Origin: SAR202 cluster bacterium | GTDB lineage: Bacteria; Chloroflexota; Dehalococcoidia; SAR202; CAJWER01 | DNA length: 16,087 bases | Direction: 5' to 3' | Assembly (NCBI GenBank): GCA_030740335.1 | Contig: JASLXL010000076.1 | Span: forward strand, 1 to 16,087 | Part shown: in pieces, positions 1 to 6,699 of the stretch | How the letters are laid out: every line of letters begins with the position of its first letter | Numbering within the stretch: the first letter of the stretch is position 1 | Made by a program: the position numbers and the translations under genes | The notes under the pieces: generated by a model | The model's database searches: none | Told to the model about the DNA's origin: nothing | The model's input: the letters and a program-made list of their open reading frames with translations, nothing else

Positions 1-697
1 TGTGGCCGCCGTGGACTACTTCCCGACCCTGGATACGCGTGGGGACCGATGGGTAATCGCTGACCTAGCCTCCCTAACCCGGACTGCGAACGTCGAGGCC
101 ACCTATGGCGAAATAATAACGGCTAATGAGGTGTGGCTGAACCCAGCTGATGGGGTTGTTGACATTAGTGTGCTGGTTGAGGGCCTGCGCAGCGAGCCAT
201 TCCCCAACACGGCGGTACACGATCGTAAGCAGGGCCTGTTGGATTCTGAAGTGGATCCATTGCTGGATGCTGGATGGCGCGCAATGCTACTTATATCCTT
301 CCTGGTTGTATTGTTGTTGAGTTGTCTCGGTCTACTGTTGCACGGCTACGTTTCGTTCCAGGAACGGGGGACGCAGTTCGCCTTATTACGCAGCATGGGG
401 CTGTCAAGTGGTCAACTCAACGCGCTGATGTGGTTGGAGCAGAGCCTAATAGTTGCTGTGGGAATAGCGCTCGGCACCTGGATGGGTGGTCGGCTGAGCG
501 CCACTATCATGCCATTCCTTGGTCACAGCGACACGGGCGGAGTGGTACTGCCACCTTTTGCACCCCACGTTGAGTGGGGTGCCTTGCTTGTGACGTACGC
601 GTTGATCTCGGTGATCTTCGCTGCAATCGTCCTGGCGATTTTTTTCATCGTTCGCAGGTCATCGCTGCAGCAGGCGCTCAGACTTGGAGAGATGTAG
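1..697 (+). CDS. FtsX-like ABC transporter permease, C-terminal part (5' end outside window)
   Basis: Inner-membrane permease subunit of a MacB/LolCE/FtsX-type ABC system, which typically handles lipoproteins, export or cell-envelope work rather than nutrient import. About 231 residues are visible. An extracytoplasmic stretch (about 1-90) is followed by three hydrophobic segments at about 94-116, 144-166 and 193-216. The loop after the first segment carries ERGTQFALLRSMGLS, the typical FtsX-domain cytoplasmic loop (E-R/E-G-x-x-R-x-x-G). The protein ends in a short basic tail. The frame is open to the left edge; the GTG at position 2 is probably an internal Val codon. The stop (695-697) lies inside the next gene, a lipoprotein, so the two are probably translationally coupled. 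Its ATPase partner should lie to the left, outside the window. Confidence 0.85.
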   Translation, partial: VAAVDYFPTLDTRGDRWVIADLASLTRTANVEATYGEIITANEVWLNPADGVVDISVLVEGLRSEPFPNTAVHDRKQGLLDSEVDPLLDAGWRAMLLISFLVVLLLSCLGLLLHGYVSFQERGTQFALLRSMGLSSGQLNALMWLEQSLIVAVGIALGTWMGGRLSATIMPFLGHSDTGGVVLPPFAPHVEWGALLVTYALISVIFAAIVLAIFFIVRRSSLQQALRLGEM

Positions 698-1214
698 CAG
701 GTTGGGAGCGAATATCGACCGATCATTGGGCCTATTGTTGGTTGTTGCAACCCCAATATTGATGGGTTGTGGCTCTGGCGGCGAGGTTCCGAGTGTCAAT
801 CCGGAGTCTCCTTTGCTGGCGGTCGAGGCGACCAAGCTCCTCTTTCGCGACGATATCTCCGGTACCGAGCCTGGCGGAGTGTTTTTGGAACTGCACTATC
901 TGCTGTCCAATCAGTCGGACTCCGAGGTGATTTTCGCACATGACGATCTGGAACTCGAATCGACGTCGGGTCGATCCTATCCCCACTCCCCAGCGGGGCT
1001 TGCTGCGTGGGTCAAGGAGTCTCCCGGATACAACCTTACAGCAGCGATAAGGCTCACGAGGGGTAGCCATCCGAGGCCATGGGTGACAGTGTTCGATATA
1101 CCGATTTCGGAGCGTGGCAGCGTTTTTACGATCCGGTTTCGAGGCGAATCAACGGTTTCGATTTTGGGAGAGTTGGGAGGGGTGGAGCGAGACGATAGTG
1201 AGGGACATGAATGA
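684..1214 (+). CDS. Small secreted lipoprotein, DUF4352-like
   Basis: Predicted lipoprotein of 176 residues. The start is a TTG at 684 overlapping the upstream permease gene by 14 nt; a TTG at 702 is an alternative, and neither has a strong Shine-Dalgarno sequence. The signal peptide has a hydrophobic core (residues 15-27) and a lipobox-like ILMGC with Cys29 as the likely lipidated residue. The mature part resembles a single beta-sandwich of the DUF4352/telokin-like kind: a GGVFLELHYLLSNQS strand pair, then a DDLELES...GR motif. The same layout recurs in the lipoprotein at 8944-9651. The 3' end is followed within 10 nt by the promoter of the dppA-like gene, so this gene closes the permease operon. 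The fold assignment is by pattern only and the function is unknown; overlap with the permease suggests an accessory to it. Confidence 0.72.
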   Translation: MERCSRLGANIDRSLGLLLVVATPILMGCGSGGEVPSVNPESPLLAVEATKLLFRDDISGTEPGGVFLELHYLLSNQSDSEVIFAHDDLELESTSGRSYPHSPAGLAAWVKESPGYNLTAAIRLTRGSHPRPWVTVFDIPISERGSVFTIRFRGESTVSILGELGGVERDDSEGHE

Positions 1215-1222
1215 TTGAATAG

Positions 1223-1251
1223 TTGACAGGGCTGTAATATTTGTGTACTCT
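1223..1251 (+). promoter_or_regulatory. Sigma70-type promoter for the dppA-like gene
   Basis: A perfect -35 box TTGACA (1223-1228) is followed after exactly 17 nt by TACTCT (1246-1251), a 3/6 match to the -10 consensus. Transcription would start near 1258, giving an untranslated leader of about 69 nt. The site sits in the short gap right after the upstream lipoprotein stop, where the transporter operon would need a promoter. Confidence 0.6.
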
Positions 1252-1273
1252 GCCCCGAATCGCGGTTCCGGCG

Positions 1274-1285
1274 GACGGATCCGTC
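1274..1285. repeat. 12-bp perfect palindrome in the dppA leader
   Basis: GACGGATCCGTC is a perfect inverted repeat lying between the predicted transcription start (about 1258) and the ribosome-binding site (1313-1320). It could be an operator for a dimeric repressor. A role as an RNA hairpin is less likely because no loop is left. Contains a BamHI-type GGATCC core, so chance occurrence is possible. Confidence 0.35.
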
Positions 1286-1326
1286 GTATCGTGTTGTATG
1301 GTGGCATATTGCAAGGAGGAGAATGT

Positions 1327-3231
1327 ATGAAGAAGATGAGACAGCGCGGATTCTTGGGCCTCTTGGGTTTCGCGGTCTTGCTCCTAGTTGGAGTGGCCTG
1401 CTCCTCAGACCCAGAAATCGTTGAGGTCGTCAAGGAAGTAGTAGTCGAGAAGGAAGTGATTAAGGAAGTCAAGGTCGCAGGCGAGACAGTAGTAGTCGAG
1501 AAGGAAGTCGTTGTAGAAGTCGAGAAGGAAGTAGTAGTCGAGAAGGAAGTCATCAAAAATGTCCGGGTCCCTGGCAAGACAGTAGTAGTCGAGAAAGAGA
1601 TCGTCCGTGAGGTCACGGCCCCGGCTGCTGAGACCGTCTTGACCGTTAGAATGGCAAACATGTCACCGCAATTCACCCCGCACACGCAGGGCAGAGGCGA
1701 CATGGCACAGATCGGCGCGTGGCTTTGGTCCCGTATCGCGCAGGCCGATCCGACTGCTGGACAGTGGTCACCTGACCTGGCCCAGCGCTGGACCCTGGCC
1801 GATGACTTTAGCTCCATGACGTTCCACCTGCGAGCCAACTCTCTGTGGCACGACGGCACCCCGGTGACCGCCGCTGACATTGAGTACACGGTGCGTTCGT
1901 TCCTGAACCCAGAGCAGTCTAGCTGGATGCTGGCGACGATGACTGCCGTCAAGGGCGGCAAGGACTTCCAAGACGGATTGGCAGACACGGTCTCAGGTGT
2001 CACGGTTCTTGATGACCTGACCGTTGAGATCGCATTTGAACAACCGAGCATCAACTTCTTGGATGACCTGAACAACCTTTGCGGACTGGCCCCTGTGCCG
2101 GTACTCCCGGCCCACAAGCTGGACGCAATTCCTGACTCCGAGCTTTTTGAGGACGATTACTGGAAGAACGACATGGTGGGTTCCGGCCCATGGCAGTTCG
2201 TCCAGTGGGTTCCTGACCAGTTCCTCGAGATGACCGCATTCGACGGTTTCTACTTTGGTCGGCCGAACATTGATCGCATAATCATGGCGATTATCCCGTC
2301 CGGCGACGCCACGCAGATTGCTATGCAGCGCGGCGAGGTTACGGTTAACGTTCGTGGTGGCGTGAGTGTTGAGGCGCAGGAAGCCTTCCTGGCCGACCCG
2401 AGATTTGACGTATGGGCTACGATGGGCACCCACTCCGGTGGCTGGTCGTTCAACATGCGACAGCCTATCATCAACGACCCCCGCCTCCATCAGGCATGGG
2501 CATACGCGCTGGACCGCGAAACGCTGTTCCAGATTTTCGCGAATGGCCTTGGCAAGTTAGTCCAGACCCCGTTGACCCACTCCTGGTACCAGAAGTCCGA
2601 GTGGGACGACATGTACCCGTACGATCCCGACGCGGCGAGGGCTCTCCTTGCTGAGATGGGTTGGGACAGCAACCGCGTGATCAAGGTTCTCAGCTCCCCG
2701 CTTAAGAACGAGCAACAGCGAGCGCAGAACGCTGCGGTACAGCAGTATCTGGCCGACGTTGGTATCAAGATCGAGTACGACGAGAAAGAGGGAGCAGCCT
2801 GGTCGGCCTCCTTCTACACGGACCACGACTGGGAGGCTGCGAATTCCGGTGGTGGTGGCACGCAGGGTGGACCTGGTCAGTACCTGGGCGGCAGGTGGGT
2901 TACCTGTGCGGCGCCTAGCTGCGACCCCTGGGGCTATTCGGCTTACACCGGCTGGGACGACCTGATCTATGACGGCATGGCCATAACCGACAGGGTAGCG
3001 GCCGCCGCGCACTGGCAGATGATCCAAGAGGACTACATGATGGTAGACCTCCCCATCGTTGGTAGCTGGATCACGGCTGGTGTTAAGATCAAGAACCTAG
3101 AGTTCGAGATGCCTATCCTAGGTTCGATTCCGAAGCCTCAGGACCTGAGTAACATCAAGGTGTACCCTGTTCACATCGGGCGTGACGACAACTGGTCCTT
3201 CCACCCCGAGGGATGGCGGATCAGCCAGTAG
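1327..3231 (+). CDS. Peptide/oligopeptide-type ABC transporter substrate-binding lipoprotein (SBP family 5) with repeat stalk
   Basis: Extracytoplasmic binding protein of a Dpp/Opp/nickel-type importer, 634 residues. The start is ATG 1327, six nt after AAGGAGGA (1313-1320); an upstream in-frame GTG at 1243 lacks a ribosome-binding site. A signal peptide ends at VGVAC, with Cys25 the likely lipidated residue. Residues 30-96 form a stalk of V/E/K-rich repeats: residues 38-65 and 69-96 are two copies of a 28-residue unit (DNA 1438-1521 and 1531-1614). The SBP_bac_5 domain fills about 103-620. It shows the family signature WHDGTPVTAAD (W174-D184), then GSGPWQF, an APVPVLPAHKL segment, and a DPRLHQAWAYALDRE helix. 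Length is typical once the stalk is subtracted. It is the first gene of dppABC; the ATPases lie 4.3 kb further on. Binding of peptides is the family default; the true ligand cannot be told from sequence. Confidence 0.93.
   Translation: MKKMRQRGFLGLLGFAVLLLVGVACSSDPEIVEVVKEVVVEKEVIKEVKVAGETVVVEKEVVVEVEKEVVVEKEVIKNVRVPGKTVVVEKEIVREVTAPAAETVLTVRMANMSPQFTPHTQGRGDMAQIGAWLWSRIAQADPTAGQWSPDLAQRWTLADDFSSMTFHLRANSLWHDGTPVTAADIEYTVRSFLNPEQSSWMLATMTAVKGGKDFQDGLADTVSGVTVLDDLTVEIAFEQPSINFLDDLNNLCGLAPVPVLPAHKLDAIPDSELFEDDYWKNDMVGSGPWQFVQWVPDQFLEMTAFDGFYFGRPNIDRIIMAIIPSGDATQIAMQRGEVTVNVRGGVSVEAQEAFLADPRFDVWATMGTHSGGWSFNMRQPIINDPRLHQAWAYALDRETLFQIFANGLGKLVQTPLTHSWYQKSEWDDMYPYDPDAARALLAEMGWDSNRVIKVLSSPLKNEQQRAQNAAVQQYLADVGIKIEYDEKEGAAWSASFYTDHDWEAANSGGGGTQGGPGQYLGGRWVTCAAPSCDPWGYSAYTGWDDLIYDGMAITDRVAAAAHWQMIQEDYMMVDLPIVGSWITAGVKIKNLEFEMPILGSIPKPQDLSNIKVYPVHIGRDDNWSFHPEGWRISQ
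1438..1614 (+). repeat. In-frame direct repeats encoding the binding-protein stalk
   Basis: Two 84-nt direct repeats (1438-1521 and 1531-1614, offset 93 nt) share blocks such as GTAGTAGTCGAGAAGGAAGT, with shorter echoes between them. They encode repeats of the type VVVEKEVIKxV...VVVEKE, with Val alternating with charged residues. Such V/E/K stalks just after the lipid anchor are common in Chloroflexota binding proteins, to my knowledge. They may act as a spacer lifting the binding domain from the membrane. Confidence 0.85.
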
Positions 3232-3245
3232 AAAAGATGGGATGA

Positions 3246-3270
3246 CCCTGCGGAGCTATTGCTCCTAGGG
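3246..3270 (+). other. Hairpin just after the dppA-like gene
   Basis: CCCT...AGGG outer stem and GGAGC-TATT-GCTCC inner stem with a small internal loop. It starts 15 nt after the stop codon. No run of T follows, so it is more likely an RNA-stabilising 3' structure than an intrinsic terminator. Confidence 0.45.
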
Positions 3271-3276
3271 TGCTAC

Positions 3277-3314
3277 AAGGCGGAGGGGCGTGGGTTACCA
3301 TGCCTCTCCGCCTT
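3277..3314 (+). terminator. Strong 13-bp hairpin between dppA-like and dppB genes (terminator-like, no U-tract)
   Basis: Arms AAGGCGGAGGGGC (3277-3289) and GCCTCTCCGCCTT (3302-3314) pair over 13 bp with one G-U wobble, around a 12-nt loop. The following bases (GGTATTCG) are not a T-run. The position after a binding-protein gene and before its permease fits a partial terminator or mRNA-stability hairpin that keeps binding-protein transcripts in excess. Confidence 0.55.
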
Positions 3315-3332
3315 GGTATTCGTTGAGACATT

Positions 3333-3361
3333 CCGCCCACAATTTGAACTTTTGTGGGCGG
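3333..3361 (+). other. Perfect 10-bp hairpin, dppA-dppB intergenic
   Basis: CCGCCCACAA (3333-3342) pairs perfectly with TTGTGGGCGG (3352-3361), leaving a 9-nt loop. It lies 18 nt after the 13-bp hairpin. There is no T-run downstream (TCGCACAT). Likely a second element of the same regulatory or stabilising region. Confidence 0.5.
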
Positions 3362-3401
3362 TCGCACATAGAGATTCTCTCCCTTGGTGTATTGCTTGAT
3401 T

Positions 3402-3421
3402 CTGCACGACTGTTCGTGCGG
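3402..3421 (+). other. Hairpin, dppA-dppB intergenic
   Basis: CTGCACGA (3402-3409), a 4-nt loop CTGT, and TCGTGCGG (3414-3421) pair over 8 bp with one G-U wobble. A further 6-bp hairpin, CGGTTC...GAACCG (3468-3485), ends 5 nt before the dppB ribosome-binding site (GAGGAG, 3491-3496) and could affect its accessibility. Confidence 0.4.
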
Positions 3422-3504
3422 GCAACAGTATTGATGCTATCGATTCGAAATTGTTATCCGGTGGCGACGGTTCCAAGTAGAACCGAGTAAGAGGAGAAAT
3501 CCTG

Positions 3505-4482
3505 TTGTCGAATTATTTGATCAGACGAATGCTGGTTGCCATTCCTCTGCTGCTTGCCATCACCATCATGACGTTTACCTTTATCAATCTCGCCCCAGGC
3601 GATCCTGTTGACGCGCTTATCGACCCTGAGTTCTTCGTTTCGGGAGCAGGGGACGCTCTCCGTGCAAGGATGGGCTTGGACAAACCCATCCATGTCCGCT
3701 ATTTGATCTGGCTCCGCGAAATGTTGACCGGAAACTTCGGATACTCATATCAGTTCGGACTGCCGGTGCTGTCTATGATCAAAGATCGCATGGTACCGAC
3801 ACTCGAATTGACCGTCGTGTCGCTCGTCGCCGCGACTGTATTCGGCACGGCGCTGGGAGTCGTTCAAGCATTGCGGCAGTACAGCGTTTTTGATTACAGT
3901 CTCAGCGTCGGTGCACTATTTGGCATCTCCATTCCTGCGTTCTTCTTCGCTCTGTTGGTTTTATATATATTTGTTGCTGTATTGGGCTGGTTTCCATCAT
4001 ATGGTATGCAAAGTTATGCCGAGAAATTCGATAGTTGGTGGCCAAAATTTATTGACCACGCTCATCATTTGGTCTTACCCGCAACGGTAGTTGCCGTTGA
4101 ATCCCTCGCGGGCAACATGCGATATGCTCGAACTGCGATGCTCGAGGTTATGCGCTCTGACTACGTGAGGACAGCCCAGGCCAAAGGCCTATCCCAGTGG
4201 ATTGTCATTGGTAGGCACGCGTTTCGCAACGCGTTGTTGCCCCTAGTGACGATTACCACCCTCCGATTGCCAAGCCTCATCGGGGGAATAATCATCATCG
4301 AGCAGATGTTCGCTTGGCCTGGAATGGGCCAGCTTTCCATTCAGGCCGTTGGAAATCGAGACTACACGGTGTTAATGGGTTTAGCGTTCTTCACTGCGGT
4401 TCTTGTGCTGGGCGCCAATCTGCTGGCTGATTTGCTATATGCAGTGGCCGACCCACGTATTCGCGTCGACGAGCAGGGTTAA
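3505..4482 (+). CDS. dppB: Dipeptide/oligopeptide-type ABC transporter permease, DppB family
   Basis: Inner-membrane channel subunit, 325 residues, the usual DppB length. The start is TTG 3505, eight nt after GAGGAG (3491-3496). The N-terminal membrane segment (about 9-29) ends in NLAPGDP, the typical DppB N-terminal signature, followed by a periplasmic segment with MGLDKPIHVRY and GNFGYSY. The membrane core follows with segments near 100-122, 137-168, 190-207, 252-270 and 292-315. The EAA loop that docks on the ATPase runs through about 220-250, with AQAKGLSQWIVIGRHAFRNA. It sits 273 nt behind the binding-protein gene across a hairpin-rich gap, and 39 nt before dppC. The symbol marks the family; the ligand is not proven. 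Confidence 0.95.
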   Translation: MSNYLIRRMLVAIPLLLAITIMTFTFINLAPGDPVDALIDPEFFVSGAGDALRARMGLDKPIHVRYLIWLREMLTGNFGYSYQFGLPVLSMIKDRMVPTLELTVVSLVAATVFGTALGVVQALRQYSVFDYSLSVGALFGISIPAFFFALLVLYIFVAVLGWFPSYGMQSYAEKFDSWWPKFIDHAHHLVLPATVVAVESLAGNMRYARTAMLEVMRSDYVRTAQAKGLSQWIVIGRHAFRNALLPLVTITTLRLPSLIGGIIIIEQMFAWPGMGQLSIQAVGNRDYTVLMGLAFFTAVLVLGANLLADLLYAVADPRIRVDEQG

Positions 4483-4521
4483 CCGTGAATAGTCAACCAC
4501 GAGTGTCGCTAGGAGGGGTCC

Positions 4522-5415
4522 GTGTCAACCGCTGACGCTGTTTCAGTCGGGGCAGCCGAGGCGCCTCGCAGATCGAATATGAGTATTTGGTGGCGCTTCC
4601 GTCGCCACAGGCTGGCGCTGTTCGGGTTCGTTGTTTTGGGTGTATTTGCCTTTATGGCTGTTGCTGCTCCAATTGTGGCGCTGCAGGACGCGTTCTTAGT
4701 CGACCTCAAGAACATTAAGGCGGCACCAAGCTTCAGTCACATCCTCGGGACGGACGCGGGAGGACGCGACCTTTGGGCAAGACTGGTATACGCTTCGAGA
4801 ATCTCTCTTTCTGTTGGCCTGGTCGCAGCGTTGATCGCATCGGCGATTGGCACAATCATTGGAGTGGTGTCGGGCTACGCGGGTGGCTGGGTCGACAACC
4901 TTTTGATGCGCTTCACTGAGCTGGTCATGACGCTGCCAACCTTCTTCCTTTTGATTGTTGCGGCGTCGCTGTTCGGTCGGAGTGTGCTTAACATAATGCT
5001 GATCATCGGATTCCTTGGATGGACGGGGAAGGCACGCCTCGTTCGAGGACAGGTTTTGTCGCTCAAGGAGTTGGACTACGTTACCGCTGCGCGCGCTATC
5101 GGCGCCAACGCTAGACGCATCTCGATCGTGCATATCTTCCCCGGAACGGTGCCCTATGTCGTAGTGTCGGCGACCCTCACGGTGGGCGGCGCTATTCTCT
5201 CGGAGGCCGGGCTGAGCTTCTTGGGTCTCGGCGTTCAGTTTACGACCCCAACATGGGGCAACCTGATGAACGCGGCCCAGTCGTTGCACGTTCTACAGCA
5301 CCAACCATGGGTATGGCTCCCGCCAGGACTCGCCATCGGCATGACTGTACTGTCAGTCAACTTTGTAGGCGACGGTCTCCGTGATGCCCTGGACCCAAGG
5401 ACCAAGATCGACTAG
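4522..5415 (+). CDS. dppC: Dipeptide/oligopeptide-type ABC transporter permease, DppC family
   Basis: Second channel subunit of the importer, 297 residues, normal for DppC. The start is GTG 4522, five nt after AGGAGG (4511-4516). A hydrophilic N-terminus of about 30 residues is followed by a first membrane segment (31-53) and the DppC signature HILGTDAGGRDLWARL (about 73-88). Four or five membrane segments follow. The EAA loop lies at about 187-216 (YVTAARAIGANARRISIVHIF), then EAGLSFLGLG (228-237) and the C-terminal signature NFVGDGLRDALDPR (about 280-293). It pairs with the DppB subunit encoded just before it. The ATPase genes that normally follow directly are displaced to 9694. Confidence 0.95.
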   Translation: MSTADAVSVGAAEAPRRSNMSIWWRFRRHRLALFGFVVLGVFAFMAVAAPIVALQDAFLVDLKNIKAAPSFSHILGTDAGGRDLWARLVYASRISLSVGLVAALIASAIGTIIGVVSGYAGGWVDNLLMRFTELVMTLPTFFLLIVAASLFGRSVLNIMLIIGFLGWTGKARLVRGQVLSLKELDYVTAARAIGANARRISIVHIFPGTVPYVVVSATLTVGGAILSEAGLSFLGLGVQFTTPTWGNLMNAAQSLHVLQHQPWVWLPPGLAIGMTVLSVNFVGDGLRDALDPRTKID

Positions 5416-5432
5416 GGACTCGTTCCTTAGTC
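5410..5432 (+). terminator. Hairpin overlapping the dppC stop codon (terminator-like)
   Basis: GACTAGGGA (5410-5418) and TCCTTAGTC (5424-5432) pair over 9 bp with one G-U, around a 5-nt loop; the stop codon TAG is inside the left arm. A smaller GGAAT-TATGC-ATTCC hairpin follows at 5445-5459. Neither has a T-run, so strong intrinsic termination is doubtful. Confidence 0.4.
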
Positions 5433-5764
5433 GAAATGGTCCTTGGAATTATGCATTCCTCGACAAGGGAGTGTTGAGTGTTTCGCCGTACACTGCTGTG
5501 TCCCTGGGCCCCATCAGTCACTCTGGCGCATGTGAAATCCCGGTGAATCTGAGAAATCGACTTGCTGCCTCCTTCCCTGTTGGACTTCTTGCTTTGAGTT
5601 CACTGCTCTAGGACATGGTGCATTCCAACTGAGACGAGTATGATATTGGTGTTGCGGTCGGATTGGGGAAATCATGACATTCAAATTGACTGTTACCCAA
5701 AGCCGACTATGGGTTGCCCTGGATATCGATTCCAATAAGTCGGCGGGATTTCAAGGAGCGTCGT
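5416..5764. other. Intergenic region between dppC and the lipoprotein block
   Basis: No convincing gene is seen in these 349 nt; the open frames here are short, lack plausible ribosome-binding sites or run out of frame into the next gene. The region starts with the hairpins after dppC. A weak promoter candidate precedes the first lipoprotein gene: TTGACT (5686-5691), 16 nt, TATGGG (5708-5713), the second box being only 3/6. The region therefore probably separates the dppABC transcript from the lipoprotein transcript. Confidence 0.4.
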
Positions 5765-6628
5765 ATGCCAGTTCGTGCAGTTCACCGAACAGGAGCGAGG
5801 GCGGTTTCGGGGATTTGTTTGCGTCGAGTAATGGCAATGGGTATTTTACCGCTTGTGGCGATTATGGGGGTGGCCTGCAGTAGCGATACTGACGAGACCC
5901 CTGCGGCTTCCCAGCCCACTACCACCGTTGCCACCGCTGCCGCCGAGCCTGCGGCATCTGCGACCGTTGCGGCGGCGGGTACGGGTACGACAGAATCGTC
6001 GGCGACCCCTGTCCCCACAGAAACGTCGGCGACCCCTATCGCCACAACGGTGGTGGCGGTAGCAACTGTGGTGCCGACTGCCGAACCAACACAGGTGGCG
6101 GCTCCTATTTCCTATTCATCTCGTGGACTTGGTGAGGCATCGTCGAGTTGTACGCCAGGAATGTCAGCTGATGAGCAGAAGAAGGTGCTAGTGGACATTG
6201 GCGAGCAGCTATTCGGTGGAACCACGGCTCACGACGGGGAGATTACACGCCTCCACTATGCACCCGACGCCAGGGACCGTCGGCAGGGTGGTGTGTGGGT
6301 CGTGATTGAATACAATGGTGATGAGGCCGCGACAGTGGTTGAAAAAAAGGCCGGTATAGATGCCCATATGCGTGAAGCATACGAGATATTCTTTAATGCC
6401 GGTTGCGACGAGCTGATGCAGGTAGACATCGGTGCCAGGATGGTTGCCACGGGGGCAGGAGTGATAGGGCCTATGGCCCAAACCCTCGCTGTCGTGTTCA
6501 AAACGCGAATGCAGATCGAAGATGCTGTGGCGATCAATTGGGCAGACAAGGATAATATAGACTTCAGCCAGGTGTGGAATGAGTTGTTGCTGAACACACG
6601 ATGGCGGAATGAACTGCGAGGCGACTGA
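5765..6628 (+). CDS. Lipoprotein of unknown function, first of a tandem paralogous pair
   Basis: Predicted lipoprotein of 287 residues. The start is ATG 5765, six nt after AAGGAG (5753-5758). A long basic N-region (1-22) precedes a hydrophobic core and IMGVAC, with Cys38 the likely lipid anchor. Residues 40-115 form a Thr/Ala/Pro linker of low complexity, including a 9-residue tandem repeat (SATPVPTET / SATPIATTV; DNA offset 27 nt). The C-terminal domain (about 125-287) is matched by the next protein at corresponding positions. Shared features are Cys129 and Cys214, HYAPDARDRRQGGVWVVIEYNGDE (167-187), an EKKAxxDxxMREAYxxxFNxGCDEL helix region, VVFKTR (244-248) and the end WNELLLNTRWRNELR. I do not recognise the domain. 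Two conserved Cys outside the membrane may form a disulfide. The gene product is probably anchored on the outer face of the cytoplasmic membrane. Confidence 0.85.
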   Translation: MPVRAVHRTGARAVSGICLRRVMAMGILPLVAIMGVACSSDTDETPAASQPTTTVATAAAEPAASATVAAAGTGTTESSATPVPTETSATPIATTVVAVATVVPTAEPTQVAAPISYSSRGLGEASSSCTPGMSADEQKKVLVDIGEQLFGGTTAHDGEITRLHYAPDARDRRQGGVWVVIEYNGDEAATVVEKKAGIDAHMREAYEIFFNAGCDELMQVDIGARMVATGAGVIGPMAQTLAVVFKTRMQIEDAVAINWADKDNIDFSQVWNELLLNTRWRNELRGD

Positions 6629-6699
6629 CACGCTGGATTCACAATGGTACGTGAGAGCAGTGTCAGAGACCTGTCGTAGTAGACGAGTTAGGAGGGCCA

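Noticed and set aside
1438..1614. Repeats in the stalk region considered as a CRISPR array
   Set aside because: Units are in frame, directly adjacent and inside a coding gene; there are no unique spacers.
1149..2117. A long minus-strand frame (322 codons) opposite the binding-protein gene
   Set aside because: Its Thr/Ser-rich repeats are the antisense of the Val/Glu/Lys stalk, and it crosses the promoter and start of a well-supported gene.
5674..5883. A 69-codon plus-strand frame from ATG 5674 with GGGGA shortly upstream
   Set aside because: It runs out of frame into the well-supported lipoprotein gene at 5765, has no domain or signal features, and a composition that reads as a shadow of that gene.
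5997..6037. Short direct repeat in the first tandem lipoprotein as a possible CRISPR or mobile-element trace
   Set aside because: It is an in-frame 27-nt repeat encoding a Thr/Pro linker unit, with only two copies.
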